Shown here: piece by piece, positions 44,204 to 55,178 of the stretch
Layout: each line of letters opens with the position of its first letter
Numbering within the stretch: position 1 is the first letter of the stretch
Assembly: GCA_001600175.1 (NCBI GenBank)
Contig: BCJC01000002.1
Coordinates: 3,197,111-3,261,110, forward strand
Direction of reading: 5' to 3'
DNA from: Erythrobasidium yunnanense
Taxonomy: Eukaryota; Basidiomycota; Cystobasidiomycetes; Erythrobasidiales; Erythrobasidiaceae
DNA length: 64,000 bases
Notes under the pieces: generated by a model
The model's database searches: none
Told to the model about the DNA's origin: nothing
The model's input: the letters and a program-made list of their open reading frames with translations, nothing else
Position numbers and translations under genes: made by a program

Positions 44204-46180
44204 CGACGAGTACACGTAGACTCCGATCCCTTGTCTTATTTTAGGTCTTCGAAATAGCCTTGTGCGCAAAGGCCTGCTCGCCGCAAGCCGCGATGGCTTT
44301 TGTTTATGAGGATCTCGTGGTAGGCACTTGGCGTGATGCTAGCTGGAAACGGACGCCTCAAGACCTACTCGGGTATATTTGATATGCATGACCAGCAAAC
44401 AATGTGCGAAGACTAAATTATTAAGCCTCCGAAATACCAGCAGGCGCATTATTTAGAGCCCCGGATCTGCAGACGAAGCACGGCTGATCCGGTGGACAAC
44501 TCTGCCTGACGAAGCTCAAGTTGAAGGCGTCTGGCTAACTATTCATACATCAGTATAACCCGCCTTGGAAAGCTGTTGCGGATCGACTTCAAATGGCCCG
44601 ACCATCCTGTGGTTCTAGCTTAAAAGTACTGAGATTGGCTACCATCAAATATACGGAGGCTCGAGACTGTGCTGTACATCATCGCTGTATCCTGGGTGTG
44701 CAAGTGAGCATGCCCGAATGCCAGACCCCTGCCTAATTTCGTAGGCTTACTCAATTATCTGTAAGGTCATCAGTAGTATAATGCTACGTTTCCCTCCATA
44801 CTCCCACGGCCCGTCACGGTGTCATGCCGAAGCGTTCGATCGGCAGCTGGACATCTTCAGGTGTCATTCAGACCATATAGGCAATTTTGCAACTTGCTCA
44901 TCTGGCAATCGTGATGAGGGTCGAACAGACCTACGCAAGAGCGCGATCCGACCTTTGGCCCCTTCTTCGCGGTAAAGCAAGAAAAGAAGCCAGTTATTTT
45001 CTTCCACCCTTTGGCCCGCGCCCAAGCGAACATCTCCACCTCTTAATACAAATTGAGGCCATCAGCGACATATCCTTCGAGCTATCCTTACAGAAAAAGG
45101 GAAGTCTGCTAATCTTGCGACAGATGAGGCGTGCCAGAATACAAGGACGCTATGGCTTTACGTTGCGCGAACAATTATCGCACCGCACAGCATTTTTTTT
45201 GTTCTACTGTGCCCTTGGACGAAGCCAAGATTTATAGCTTCGTTGATGCTCTGCTGGTCTTTCCGGGCGTTCTCCCCTGCTTTCTCTACGCGTTCCGTGA
45301 GTGCGGAGACAAGATTTGTGAGTATCCATCGTTACAACTATTTCGAGCGCAGTACGCAGACAATGCAAACTTTCCACTCCATTTCCACGGCCGCATAGCT
45401 GACGGATACCGCTCAAAGCTTGAACCAGAATGGCTTACCTTTGACTCGGAATGTCGGGGCCTGCTTACGGGGCTCGTGTCGGTTTTAGCAACGGGATGTG
45501 TGTCTGCCCATCGACCACATCTTTCTTGCTGTTAAGAAGCATCCCGCTGGCAGACAGGCGATTGGCTAGCAAGAGTAACCTAGGCTGACCTCACTTAAAT
45601 CGTCGAATCTTTCCACTATTCAAGATGGCCAACACGTAGCAGTACCATCAGCGGCTCGTACGGTCCTACGTTTATTTGCATTCACAAAGCAGGCTGTACT
45701 ATGCTTCTCGCTTTTAGCATATGCATCCTATCAAGCTCAGGCATGCGCTATGTTTGACTAGACGCAGTCTCTAGAGCATGATGGAATGGCGCGCATGTCA
45801 TCCGTGCGTAATCGCGGTAAGCAGCAGAAGATTGTTATATAGGGTAGGAAGGCCAGATGGGTCCCTGGATGTAACGAGCCATAAAGTGTCCCTTCTATCG
45901 CATAAAATCTGTTCATAAACTCCCAGGAATCCAAGCATATGCTGTTCTCGCCGCTCGCGCGTTCGTGATATACTGTCGGGCTCGCTGCCCCATTCGAGTG
46001 CGATCTTTGATCAATTGTAAGCTGGCGAAGCTCTCCTCTCGTCTTACACTACTGAAAGTCATCCCATCTCGATTCGCAGTAAGTGTGTGTGCTCATCTGC
46101 CCGCCGCCTCTTGCTTTCGCTCAATACAGTCATCTGCCCGAATCAGTCTGTACATCCCCAGACTCGGCACGCAATAAGCC
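44204..46180. other. Gene-poor spacer of copy B
   Basis: Partner of 28,532-30,508 with about 99% identity by eye: I counted roughly fifteen scattered base differences and no insertions or deletions. No gene is supported in it. The block includes the presumed promoter of the second HELGH-motif gene. Confidence 0.55.
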
Positions 46181-47708
46181 ATGAGCACATTCACTCAGTC
46201 CCAAGGTCCTTGCGCACCATTACCGGACCTCCCGCTGACGTCGACTCCTCTTCACGATGCTAAAGGCTTCGTTCGGAACGTCTCAACTATCCTGCCTGGG
46301 CTGGTAGACAAGGTTTTCCAATGGCTAACGTACGCACTGAGATCTTGTGGCTTTCCCTGATACTGCATGCTGACGTGCTTGCTTCCGTAGTACCGATGAC
46401 CCCAATCAGGCCTTATTCGCCAGAGAACTACAATGGGCCTACGTGCAAGTTATGGACCGATATGACAAACCCGACACTACATACGGTGATATCAAGTCAG
46501 ATAGAACCGAATATCGTCAATGTCTCGAAATCGTCAGGATCACCTTCGAGGCTCTCCGTCATCGATGCAAAGTGGTTCTTACCGAAGTAGATCGTGACCT
46601 ACATCACGCATTCGTCCCTAAGAATCACGATCATGCAAAAGGCCAGTTCTCTACGTTACGACAAATTTGCTAAACATGCTACAACGGGCGCCGACCAAAG
46701 AGCAGCAGCACCATCTGCTGCTCTTCCTCTTCATACCAATTTGTCGTGAACTAGGGCATCTTACCGGTCGGTTCGTAAGTCTTGTTCCAGCCAGCCAACG
46801 TACTCGCTGATCTATGTTCTTCAGCTACATGGTCCGACCTTTGTAACCCCGATTACGAAACGAAGCAAGGTCAACTCCAGAGCGCCATACAAAGGTGCAC
46901 AGCAAATCGGCGACGGAGGAGAATGCATTGAACTGGCGGTCTTCTATGATGAGCTGTTGCATATCAGCGTTCCTGAAGACGGTCAGTCTTGGCAATATGA
47001 ACCAGCGGTATGCAGAAGCTGACGAAGGCTTCCTCTATGATTGTAGACGCAGATTTGAGCTCAGCTTTCCGGATTGGACGTGCTTCAGACCTCGCTTATC
47101 TTGACGATGCGCATGTTCAGCAAATCAATAGCATACTTTTTCGGGGCGAACGAGTACGATTTGGACAGCTCTTTCTATACGTTCACTTCCAAAGCCAGAG
47201 TACAGGTTTTCTTCCATACTTCATCGAGGAGGCGAGACAAAGGCTGGCCCTCGGAGTACCCACATCGCAACCCGCACCGTTCAGCAAGTTCTCCTCCTAC
47301 GTATCATTCTCGCGCGATTCTTCCACAGCAAATGCCGGTGTACCATCTTCTTCAGCTATTCCGTCAAACTCGGAAAATCCTTCAACCCCTCCCACCCACG
47401 GTTCAAGACAAATAGAAGCTCGCAGTACTCGCGACTCGCCTGTACTGCTCGGCGCCTCTGTACGGACCCAGGAAACCCCCCTACATCGTCATGGGCAACG
47501 TAAGGAGCACTCTGAGGACTCGCTTCTAGCCTTTTCGGTAGAGAAGTTGGCTCTCGTCAACGAGTCCTACCAAGAACACGCCGCGCAGCCTGACGTTGAT
47601 GTACCACCCAGCGGGTGTACAATGCGTCAAGTAGAAACTAGGCCGCAGCTAGTGACGCTATTGACGACCAATGGGGGGTATTTACGGCAGTCACAATATA
47701 ATTTTTAG
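46181..47708 (+). pseudogene. HELGH-motif gene copy B, probably inactive
   Basis: Same exon plan as the copy at 30509. One base is missing near 46,640 (within the HAK-SPVLYV region of copy A), which shifts the frame and closes it at 46,673. Downstream, the motif His codon is changed (CAT to CGT at about 46,745), so HELGH becomes RELGH, which would destroy the first zinc ligand. The C-terminal exon is in better shape than in copy A: it has none of the undetermined bases and continues through EHAAQPDVDVPPSG to a stop at 47,708 beyond the duplicated block. Together this suggests that copy B lost enzyme function, while its 3' end keeps the ancestral frame or was newly formed at the junction. Confidence 0.7.
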
Positions 47709-47779
47709 CAACTCTGATCAGCCAACGAACGACTGCTCTGACCATACCTTGCTAATATAAGGACGTCCGAACTTCCGGA

Positions 47780-48198
47780 CGAACATGAAATCGATGTATT
47801 GGCATTATACAAGCATATCACTGCCAAGCAGACGTTTTGGCCGTTATACAGACGGTGTGCACAGTCTGGCAGAGTCTCTTCTCCAGTCGCATTGGTAGAT
47901 ACAGCGAGTATTGAGTTTCCTGAGACCGATCTTCTTGCAGCATATATTGAGGCGGAGGTGCCCGTTGGGCTTGCATTGAGAGTGCCTTGGTGATTAGCGA
48001 GGAGCTGTCCTGATACGCGGTCTATGTGTCTGTTGATGCTGGTACTCGCTTGCTGGATGGAGGTGGATGACGCTGATCCAGATACTGTATAGATGAACTA
48101 GCAGTCCGTCCTTCCTGACCTCCCTGCCTTAAGTTTATTGCATCTGTGATCTGCCCCAACTGCTGGCACACAGTGTCCCGCCGGCTGAGCTGGTCCAT
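47780..48198 (-). pseudogene. Decayed 5' part of an arrestin-like gene
   Basis: Minus-strand sequence from the ATG at 48198 matches 35,193-35,700 of the intact arrestin gene: start region MDQLSRRDTV, the Ser-rich segment, the CATCAACAGACACATAGACC stretch, AGAGACTCTGCCAGACT and CAAAACGTCTG. A small insertion after the GCAATAAA region (about 48,125), a large internal loss between AGACTCTGCCAGACT and CAAAACGTCTG, and truncation before the arrestin core show that it is not functional. It shares a start region with the intact phytochelatin synthase. Confidence 0.85.
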
Positions 48199-48306
48199 GA
48201 CTGCAATCAGTGCATCAGCAGGAATAGGAGGTGGCCAAAGATCAGGTCTGAGACAGAACCTGACAGAACAATTGGCCTTTGTCTTCCTACCAAAATCCCA
48301 CCCTAC

Positions 48307-50204
48307 ATGCTCAAGGATACTGCTTCACAGATCTCACGCTCATTCTGCAAATCCTGTCAAGCTGCCGCTACCGTCAAAGCCCATCATCGTCCGGTTCGAC
48401 CGCGTTCACGCTTGGCCAGCACTTCAGCAACTCATCGGATGCCTCCGTTGGCGACGAGTCAAAGTAGAAGTCTAGCTACGATGGCAGAACCTGTAGCCAG
48501 TACCAGCACACTTCCTCCTGCTCCTCCTGCTTCACTCTTGTCAGATGGCATCTCGCCAATGTCTGCAGCAACTGGTGTCATGACACCTCCTTCAGCACTA
48601 CCTTCGTTCTACAAGAGGCCTTTACCACAATCATGCATAGCTTTCGAGTCGGATGAAGGGAAAGGCCTGTTCCGCAAAGCTATGGCGGAAGGAAACATGG
48701 AGAACTACTTTGCGTTGGCTCAGTCCTTCCTTACCCAGAATGAGGTGTGTTGCTTCTATTGCTGGGCTATCATGTATTCTTGCTGACTGCAGTCGCCTTC
48801 ATGTAGCCGGCATATTGCGGCTTAGCAGTGAGTACCCTGTCTTGCCCAAGGTCGAGCCGAACTCATCCACGTACTCTTCCGTTGACAGACTCTCTGTATG
48901 ATCCTAAATGCGCTAGGGGTCGACCCGCAGAAGCAGTTCAAGGGACCCTGGCGGTATTACAGCCAAGAAATGCTAGAGTGCGTAGCTTATTCCTCTCCTT
49001 CCTCACAGGAACACTCACTGATCTATGCGACTCACAGCTGCTGCCGGACGCTCGAGGATGTAGCTGCCAGCGGCATCACCTTGGCTGAATTCGCATGTCT
49101 GGCAAGGTGTAATGGCCTTCATGAGCATACCCGCTACGGAACAATGGTGACCATTGAAGAGTTTGAGCGCGACATCGAGCGAGTGTGCGGAAGAGATGAC
49201 GGAACTGTCATGGCTATATCGTATTCGCGCAAGTCGCTTGGCCAAACTGGCGATGGGCATTTCTCGTGAGTTTTCGATGCTTAGACCCTGTTATAGTACT
49301 GTATTAAAGCCTTCTTTCGATCTGCAGACCGATCGCTGGGTACTGCAAGGCGGAGAAACGGATACTTGTGCTCGATGTCGCGCGCTTCAAGGTGACTCAT
49401 ACTTTAGATGGGCCGTTACCTATATCATTTCGACTAACAAGTGCACACTCGCAGTATCCTAGCTACTGGGTATCGCTTGAAGATCTCTTCAAATCACTCG
49501 AGCCCGTCGACAAAGCGACAAATCAGCCTCGCGGCTACTCAGTCCTTCGCACCATCAAGTCGACAAAGCTCACATCAGATGCAAGCAACGGTCCTGAGGC
49601 AGGACTGCTCAGCCTGAATTTCAATAAGCATACCTGGCCCGACTTCCTTAAGGGGCTCACGTCCATTCAACCCAGCCAGCCGGCTGAGGTAGTCTCGTCC
49701 ATCGTCAAGCTGCTGCATTCGAAGCAGATCCATCCTCTACAATCTCGTAAAGCTCCGAGAAGCGATCTGGAGCAGGCAGAAAGTCAGCACATGCTAGATC
49801 CTGTGCCGACGAAACTGCTTTCGAATGCGTACGATCTTCAAATTCGAGAACTGGTCACCCTCGTCAAAGCATCACCGACCTGGCGTGTCATTACGGAAAC
49901 TTTACAGCAAAATCCCTCTCCCTTGTTGCATACCTCGTCATACCCTCAAGCTTTGGAATACATTCTCTTCCTTTCTTCACTTCTCACTTCGCGCTCTGCA
50001 CCATCTTCACTGAGGAATGCCTGGCGAGATCTTACTTCGACAGACTCTACGCTGTCTGGGATAGGCAACGGCCGGATACAGCAAGAAACAACGTTCATTC
50101 AGCATCAGATGGCAAGCTTGGAGAAGTGTTGTAGCACAGAGAATGCCTGCGCATGTGCGGGCAAAGGCTTGTCTGGATCAAGCTGTCAAGTCATCGGGAA
50201 TTAG
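48307..50204 (+). CDS. Phytochelatin synthase (glutathione gamma-glutamylcysteinyltransferase)
   Basis: Family C83 papain-like transpeptidase that makes phytochelatins from glutathione for binding Cd and other metals. SFYKRPLPQSCIAFESDEGKGLFRKAMAEGN matches the start of the plant enzyme's domain. Exon 2 (48807-48827) is 21 nt and encodes PAYCGLA with the catalytic Cys. Then TLCMILNALGVDPQKQFKGPWRYY, MLDCC across an intron, GITLAEFACLARCNG, and the His and Asp of the triad in TGDGHFSPIAGY (intron inside) and RILVLDVARFK. YPSYWVSLEDLF completes the domain. The C-terminal part is divergent and ends Cys-rich (CCSTENACACAGKG). N-terminal choice: 48307 adds a Ser/Arg-rich, nearly acid-free leader that could target mitochondria; 48481 (MAEPVAS) is the alternative. 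Confidence 0.93.
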
Positions 50205-50275
50205 ACAGTCTGTCTATCCAGTTTAGATTATCCGTTCTTGATCTTTTAGTCATAAATCATAAAACTCGTTACATG

Positions 50276-51948
50276 TTATTGTAGACTTCGCCCTATTAGC
50301 ACAGGGAATGGCTTGTCCTTGGCTAGTACGACTGTCTGCCGCTCATGCGATATGTAGCCTTTCAGATGACCCTGAAATGTCGAACGGAGAACCACTCAGC
50401 TCAGTGAACGTTTCTACTTAAATGTGCATTCACCTTGAATATCAGGTTCGCCAGGAGACACTCCACTTCATCCGAATCCACATCGACACTCACGTATGCT
50501 AGAGCCTGCTGGACAGTTGCAACCAAAAGCCTCGATCCTTGACCTGAACATAGCCAGCTGAAATAGAAGGGAATAAGCTGCAATAGGCTGGACACGGATC
50601 CGTCGTGACCTACACTTTCTTAAACAGCATCCGCAAGCAGCCCTGCCTCGCTCGCTCGATGACAAGGAATGTACCTCGCCTGACAAGCTCGCCTCTATAC
50701 GCTAAAAGCGCATCATCATAGCCTTTCAGGTCTCCGAGCCGATATGCCTGAACGAAGGGATTGTAGATTGCGGCAAGTCGAGGGAAGTTGGAAAGTAGCT
50801 TGCTTGAAGGCAGTACTCCGCGTAAAAGGCGTAATGGAACGAGGTATGAGAGAATCCTCCTTTGCTTGCGAAGTTAGCCTTTTGCGGCGAAGGAAGCAGA
50901 CGTCTGGCAGCTTACCCTTGATTCTTGTACGCTTTCTTGTGACAATGCTCGAATGCGAAAAGAAGGTGCTTCTCGGCGTCCTCGTACCGCTCATTCAGAA
51001 AGTCGAAGATCCCGAGATAGTAGCGGTATGTCACTTGATGAGCTTTTGGGAACGTCTCCAAAGGCGGAAGATCTGCTGTATTTTGGATGCCTCTGACGAT
51101 GTTCTTACATAGACCCAGAGTTTCAAGCTGGAAAGAGCGGTTAGAGGAGCTGAGCGCCGTGTCTATGGCGAAGGCTCACCTTGAAGTAGATTTTGAAGAG
51201 CAAGGTCGCCATATAGTATGTACCAAGTTTCCTTCTCTGTGTGGGTGCTCCACCGAAATACACAACATTTCGGTCGACGCGGTCGTTGAGGCAAGCTGTC
51301 CATCCCTTCGTGATCAGACGACTGGCTTCTTCAAGCTTGTTTGCACGTTCTCTCGTCCGCGTAAGCTCCTTGTCGGCCTGTACTCAAACGTCAGCTACTG
51401 TCTTTGGGTGTCTAGAATTGCTATAGCGCACCTCAATCGCCAACGCTTTCAGGTCTCTGCACAAGGTATACAGAACGGGAAGAGCCCAACCAGTTGTTCC
51501 ATCTTGAAACCAAGGAATGAATGATCTGAGAAAGCAGTTCAGCTTTACGGACGAGAGATCTTCAGGTTGCTTTGACACACTTAACGGCTTCCAGTTGAGC
51601 AGCGAAGGCTTTCTCCCATGCTGGCTGTTCCTCTTCTACATTTCCATCTGCATTGCTATCTGTTCTTCCGATATGCGCAATCACGCTTAAATGTCGGCTT
51701 GCTATACCTGGCCAAGGTGAGCTCGTTGCTTGCTCGTAGTCGACATTGCGCAGGGCAGAGATGAAGTCTGAATAGTGAGGTGCGTCGTTGTACGAATTCA
51801 GAACGCTGTACGAAAGGCTAGCGTAGATGGCATCGACCAATTCGCGGTTCTGAAGGTCCAGAAGAGCAGCCAATGAAGGTCCATCGCGTGCTGCTAGTGA
51901 TGATGCGACGTCCTTTGCGTAAGTCGCTATGCTTGTTCCGCTTGACAT
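50276..51948 (-). CDS. PCI-domain protein of the PCID2/CSN12 (Thp1) family
   Basis: Start MSSGTSIATYAKDVASSLAARDG at 51948. Central exons give WALPVLYTLCRDLKALAIEADKEL, RERANKLEEASRLITKGWTACLNDR, YYMATLLFKIYFK and LCKNIVRGIQ. The PCI part contains VTYRYYLGIFDFLNERYEDAEKHLLFAFEHCHK, LSYLVPLRLLRGVLPSSKLL, the YDDALLAY..ELVRRGTFLVIERARQGCLRMLFKKV helices and the winged-helix end [38 protein letters not shown]. This matches PCID2/CSN12 proteins, which bind Sac3 and Sem1 in the TREX-2 mRNA-export complex; fungal orthologs are often called CSN12. The stop at 50276 is 71 bases from the convergent phytochelatin synthase stop. Confidence 0.9.
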
Positions 51949-52444
51949 GTCGGCTTCGCGAAGAGTTGCAGCAAGGTGAAAGGGGAAGCGTGCGAGAATC
52001 TTGAATATACGTGATATTGTACAAAATGCCGAGCATTCGACAGTCTATTTCTACACCAATGTACCCAAATCTTCCCTGTCTAGGCTAGAAAATGAAGGGC
52101 ACGATCAAATAGAACATGGTTGTATTGAAGACTAATTATTTACGTTATTTGGAAGGTCGTGAATCGTTTGAAGTAGACTAGAGCTTGAAGTATTGTACGA
52201 AGGATATCTTGCAGACTGTATCGGCGCCTTTGAAATGAGGTTCCTCCGCTGAGTGTACGGAAACCGGAGGAAAGCTGATCGACGAATAGTTCACTGATTG
52301 TACAACAGAATCTGTAGGATAAGGTATGATTAGCTCGAAGTGATAAGAGCCTTCGAAAAAAATCACTCACGCAACGCGGCGAATAGAGGAAGCCCTATAT
52401 CAGGTTACCGGCACTGGATACCGAGACACATGTCACCATCGTCT
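51949..52444. other. Intergenic region
   Basis: About 500 bases between two minus-strand genes, AT-rich around 52.0-52.2 kb. Short frames only; no gene or repeat recognised. It holds the PCID2-like promoter and the 3' region of the next gene. Confidence 0.5.
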
Positions 52445-54968
52445 TCACTGAGCAGTTGCCTCTGTAGCAGCTGTGTGGAACTCGCTCAGAGGTCTAATTG
52501 GTCCATGATAACTTTGCATCATCGGCTGATGCTGAGGTGGAAAGACCAGACCAGTTTCGTCGGTCATGAGACCAGTCTCGGGATCGTATGTATATCCGGA
52601 TCCTTGCGAAGGATAAGGATAGATGGGTGAAGGCATCTGAGGTGGTAGCGAGAGAGGATGAGGTTGCTGGGACGAATGTTGCTGATGCTGAGATGCTACT
52701 GCAGACGACGAAGAGGACGATGAAGTAGCTGGATAGAAGCCTTGCGCGGGATATGAAGCTGCATTGTGGACGACCTTGCCCAGAGAAGCGGAATGCGAAA
52801 AACTTGCAGAATGACCAGTATGCTGATGCTGAATAGGCGAGAACGAGTCGTGCGGAGAGTAAGGAGGAGAGTCGTAAGGCTGAGCACCTCTGCCTTCGGA
52901 CAGGTGTTGGACAGCAGGATTGCCATGCGGCAGGATGTAGTGGGGTTGAGGCTGCTGATGGAAGTATGCTTGCTGTACAGCTGGTCCGTACATAGCTGCT
53001 GATGAATAGCCATAGAAAGGTACAGCATGACCATAGGCATTGAGCTGCCAGTAGGTGCCGTCCATGGCCTGGAAAGGCTGACTCTGACCGGGACCATAGT
53101 ATGACGGCTGTTCGTAGCCATAAGACTGCACTGGCCTATACATCTGATGATGCTGTGCAGGATATGCAGCGCGCGGGACGAGTGCAGCACCAGCTTGATG
53201 GTAGTCCAGCGTTTCTTCGACAGCCTCAGCGAGTCGAGCGTGCAATGAATCGGTTTGCTGCTGCTGTGCGGAAGGAAGTGTAGGAGCGGCGGAAGTAGAG
53301 ATGACTGCTGTAGAGGCCGGAAGAAAGGAAGGCTTCTCCTCAGCTTCCAGGCGTCTACCCAGATTGATGATTGCCGAATCTTGGGCTTCCAGAGCTGGAG
53401 AGGAGGTGTAGAAAGTTGTTTCTTCTGCTTTCGAAGGAAGAGGTGGAGTTGGAATCGATGTACTGGCGACACTCGAGCCTGACAGGGACAATGAGCCTGC
53501 CAGATGGTCGGAAAGGGAAACAACCGAGGAGGGGACAGGAGGAGCTGAAGACGGTCTGACGATGGAGGGAGCTGCATTCTGCATGACGATTGTCTCCAAA
53601 TCTGGTTGCAGTCGTTCCTTTTGAATGGCAGAATCTGCCGTCTTCGCCTGATATCCTACTCTGACTGGCTCCTTGTTCTGGCTGTAGACTTGCGGCGTTC
53701 TGACATTGGAAGCGAGATCTCTGTTCTTGCGAGACTGGACTACCAGATCTAGCTCGACGACACCCATTTTCTTCTTATAATGCTGTCTTTCTGTTCCACC
53801 TACCGGCAGCTTTGGTAGCGGTCGAAGGGAGACACGTAGATGCATCTGCGTCTTGTGATTGCCGTCGTTTGAGTACTTGGTGATGGCTCGGGAGTCAGGC
53901 TCGTTGTAGCATTCGAGCAGATCGCTAGGAGGAGGTGCTGTTGCTGCGAATGCAGGCGGCACAAACATCTTCTGTGTCTTGACGGCTGGAGGATTCTGAC
54001 GCTTTGCAGGTTTGTTGGAAAGAGGTAAGGGAGAGGGTACGACAGAAGCTGGCTTCATTTCAGACGTTGCAGCTGGAAGTTTGGCCTTTGACGCAGCAGA
54101 CTTGTCCGTCTTCGAGGTGGCCTTGGATGGTTGCTGTACTGGCTGAGTAGACGCTTGAGTTGAAGACTGATCCTTCAACTCCTGCTTCTTCTGCTTCTGC
54201 TTCTGTTTCTTGAACTGACTCTTTGTTAAGTTTTGTTCCTGCTGCTTGTCAGATTTGACGGCTGACAAGACTGGTCTGCTGTCATCACCGTCCTCTCCTG
54301 CTGTCCACGTCTCGCTCTCGTTGTCTGACTCGGCGGCTACTGTCTGTTTCGCCTTGTCCTTGCTAGCTGAAGCAGATGTGCTGGGGACACGCGTGCTTGC
54401 TGAACCTGACCCTTTGCTGGACTGAGCATCTTTGGCGACGGGAAGCTGGACGTTGACTACATCTGGCTGCTTCTCGACCGTGTTCTCAACCAGCTTGAGC
54501 TTTGCCTTGTCTGCCTTCATTTTCTGTTTCTGTGCCAGTCTCTTGAGCCTGAGTCTCTCCTTCTTCTGTCGTGCAGCCTGTTTGTGTTGGTAGGAGGAGA
54601 AGAGATGAGAGAGTCAGCTTGTGATAAGATCATAACACGAGCGCATGCTCTGCCTGGGCGAGGAATCGCTGCCAATCCTCTCCCAGCCGGCGATGCCTGA
54701 CTCTGGTGGCGAGCCTTCCCCAAAGCATTCACGAAGTACCAGAGAGATAGCTCACCTCATCCTTGCTGTTGTTGTCATTGCTTGTACTTGCTACTCCATC
54801 CTGCTGTGACTGATCCTTTCCTCCCTCTGGTGTTACTGCTGTTCCTCCTGGCTTGACCTTGGTGCTGCTATTCCTGGTGGGCAATTCACTCTTCTTGCTA
54901 TTGCTATTACTATTGCTTGCTGTCTTGATGTCTTGTGATGGTGAATTCTGTGTTTCTACGCTGCTCAT
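52445..54968 (-). CDS. Large low-complexity protein, unknown function
   Basis: Exon 1 starts MSSVETQNSPSQDIKTASNS (54968) and joins, across an intron ending near 54575, to AARQKKERLRLKRLAQKQKMK and a 691-residue open exon. I do not recognise it. The first part is Ser/Lys/Gln-rich with a highly basic coiled stretch (KSQFKKQKQKQKKQELK). A more ordered segment with conserved character follows: QMHLRVSLRPLPKLPVGG, HYKKKMGVVELDLVVQSRKNRDLASNVRTPQVYSQNKEPVRVGYQ. The C-terminal third is Gln/Tyr/Pro/His-rich and prion-like (YPAQHHQMYRPVQSYGYEQP, SPIYPYPSQGSGYTYDP). An RNA-related or condensate-type role is a guess from composition only. Confidence 0.75.
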
Positions 54969-55178
54969 CGATGTATGTGTCGGGTAGGCGTAAAGCTGAC
55001 TCAAAATCTCAAATTCGAGCCGACGACAAATCGCCTTCGTCAAGCTGCAAACAGCAGCATCGCTAGCACGTCCTACAACGCCTGACACTACATGGCCATT
55101 CAACACCTCTCCTAACCCTATCTGTATGACCTGACTCTACCAAACCTACGCGCTGGCTCGACCGGCTATTGTGACAAC

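Larger units (their letters stand above)
42520..47677 (+). repeat. Segmental duplication, copy B
   Basis: Direct-orientation partner of 26,860-32,003. The left edge falls inside the coding part of the PPP1R37-like gene, so only its 3' half is here. The right edge lies inside the last codons of the HELGH-motif gene, at TTGACGACC followed by copy-specific sequence. Compared with copy A there is one base fewer near 46,640 and two bases more near 47,580. No undetermined bases are present. Confidence 0.93.

Noticed and set aside
46181-46673. A short intact protein from HELGH copy B
   Set aside because: The frame is closed by a base loss before the motif and matches copy A closely; it reads as a truncated copy.
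26860-47677. Long direct repeats as ends of an LTR-type or other mobile element
   Set aside because: The repeats are over 5 kb, contain host genes and a truncated gene at one edge, and the DNA between them holds ordinary host genes. No element proteins, primer site or terminal signatures were seen.
52696-53577. Minus-strand 293-residue frame inside the low-complexity gene
   Set aside because: It is a shifted reading of the same repetitive exon. The longer 691-residue frame and its spliced first exon explain the region.
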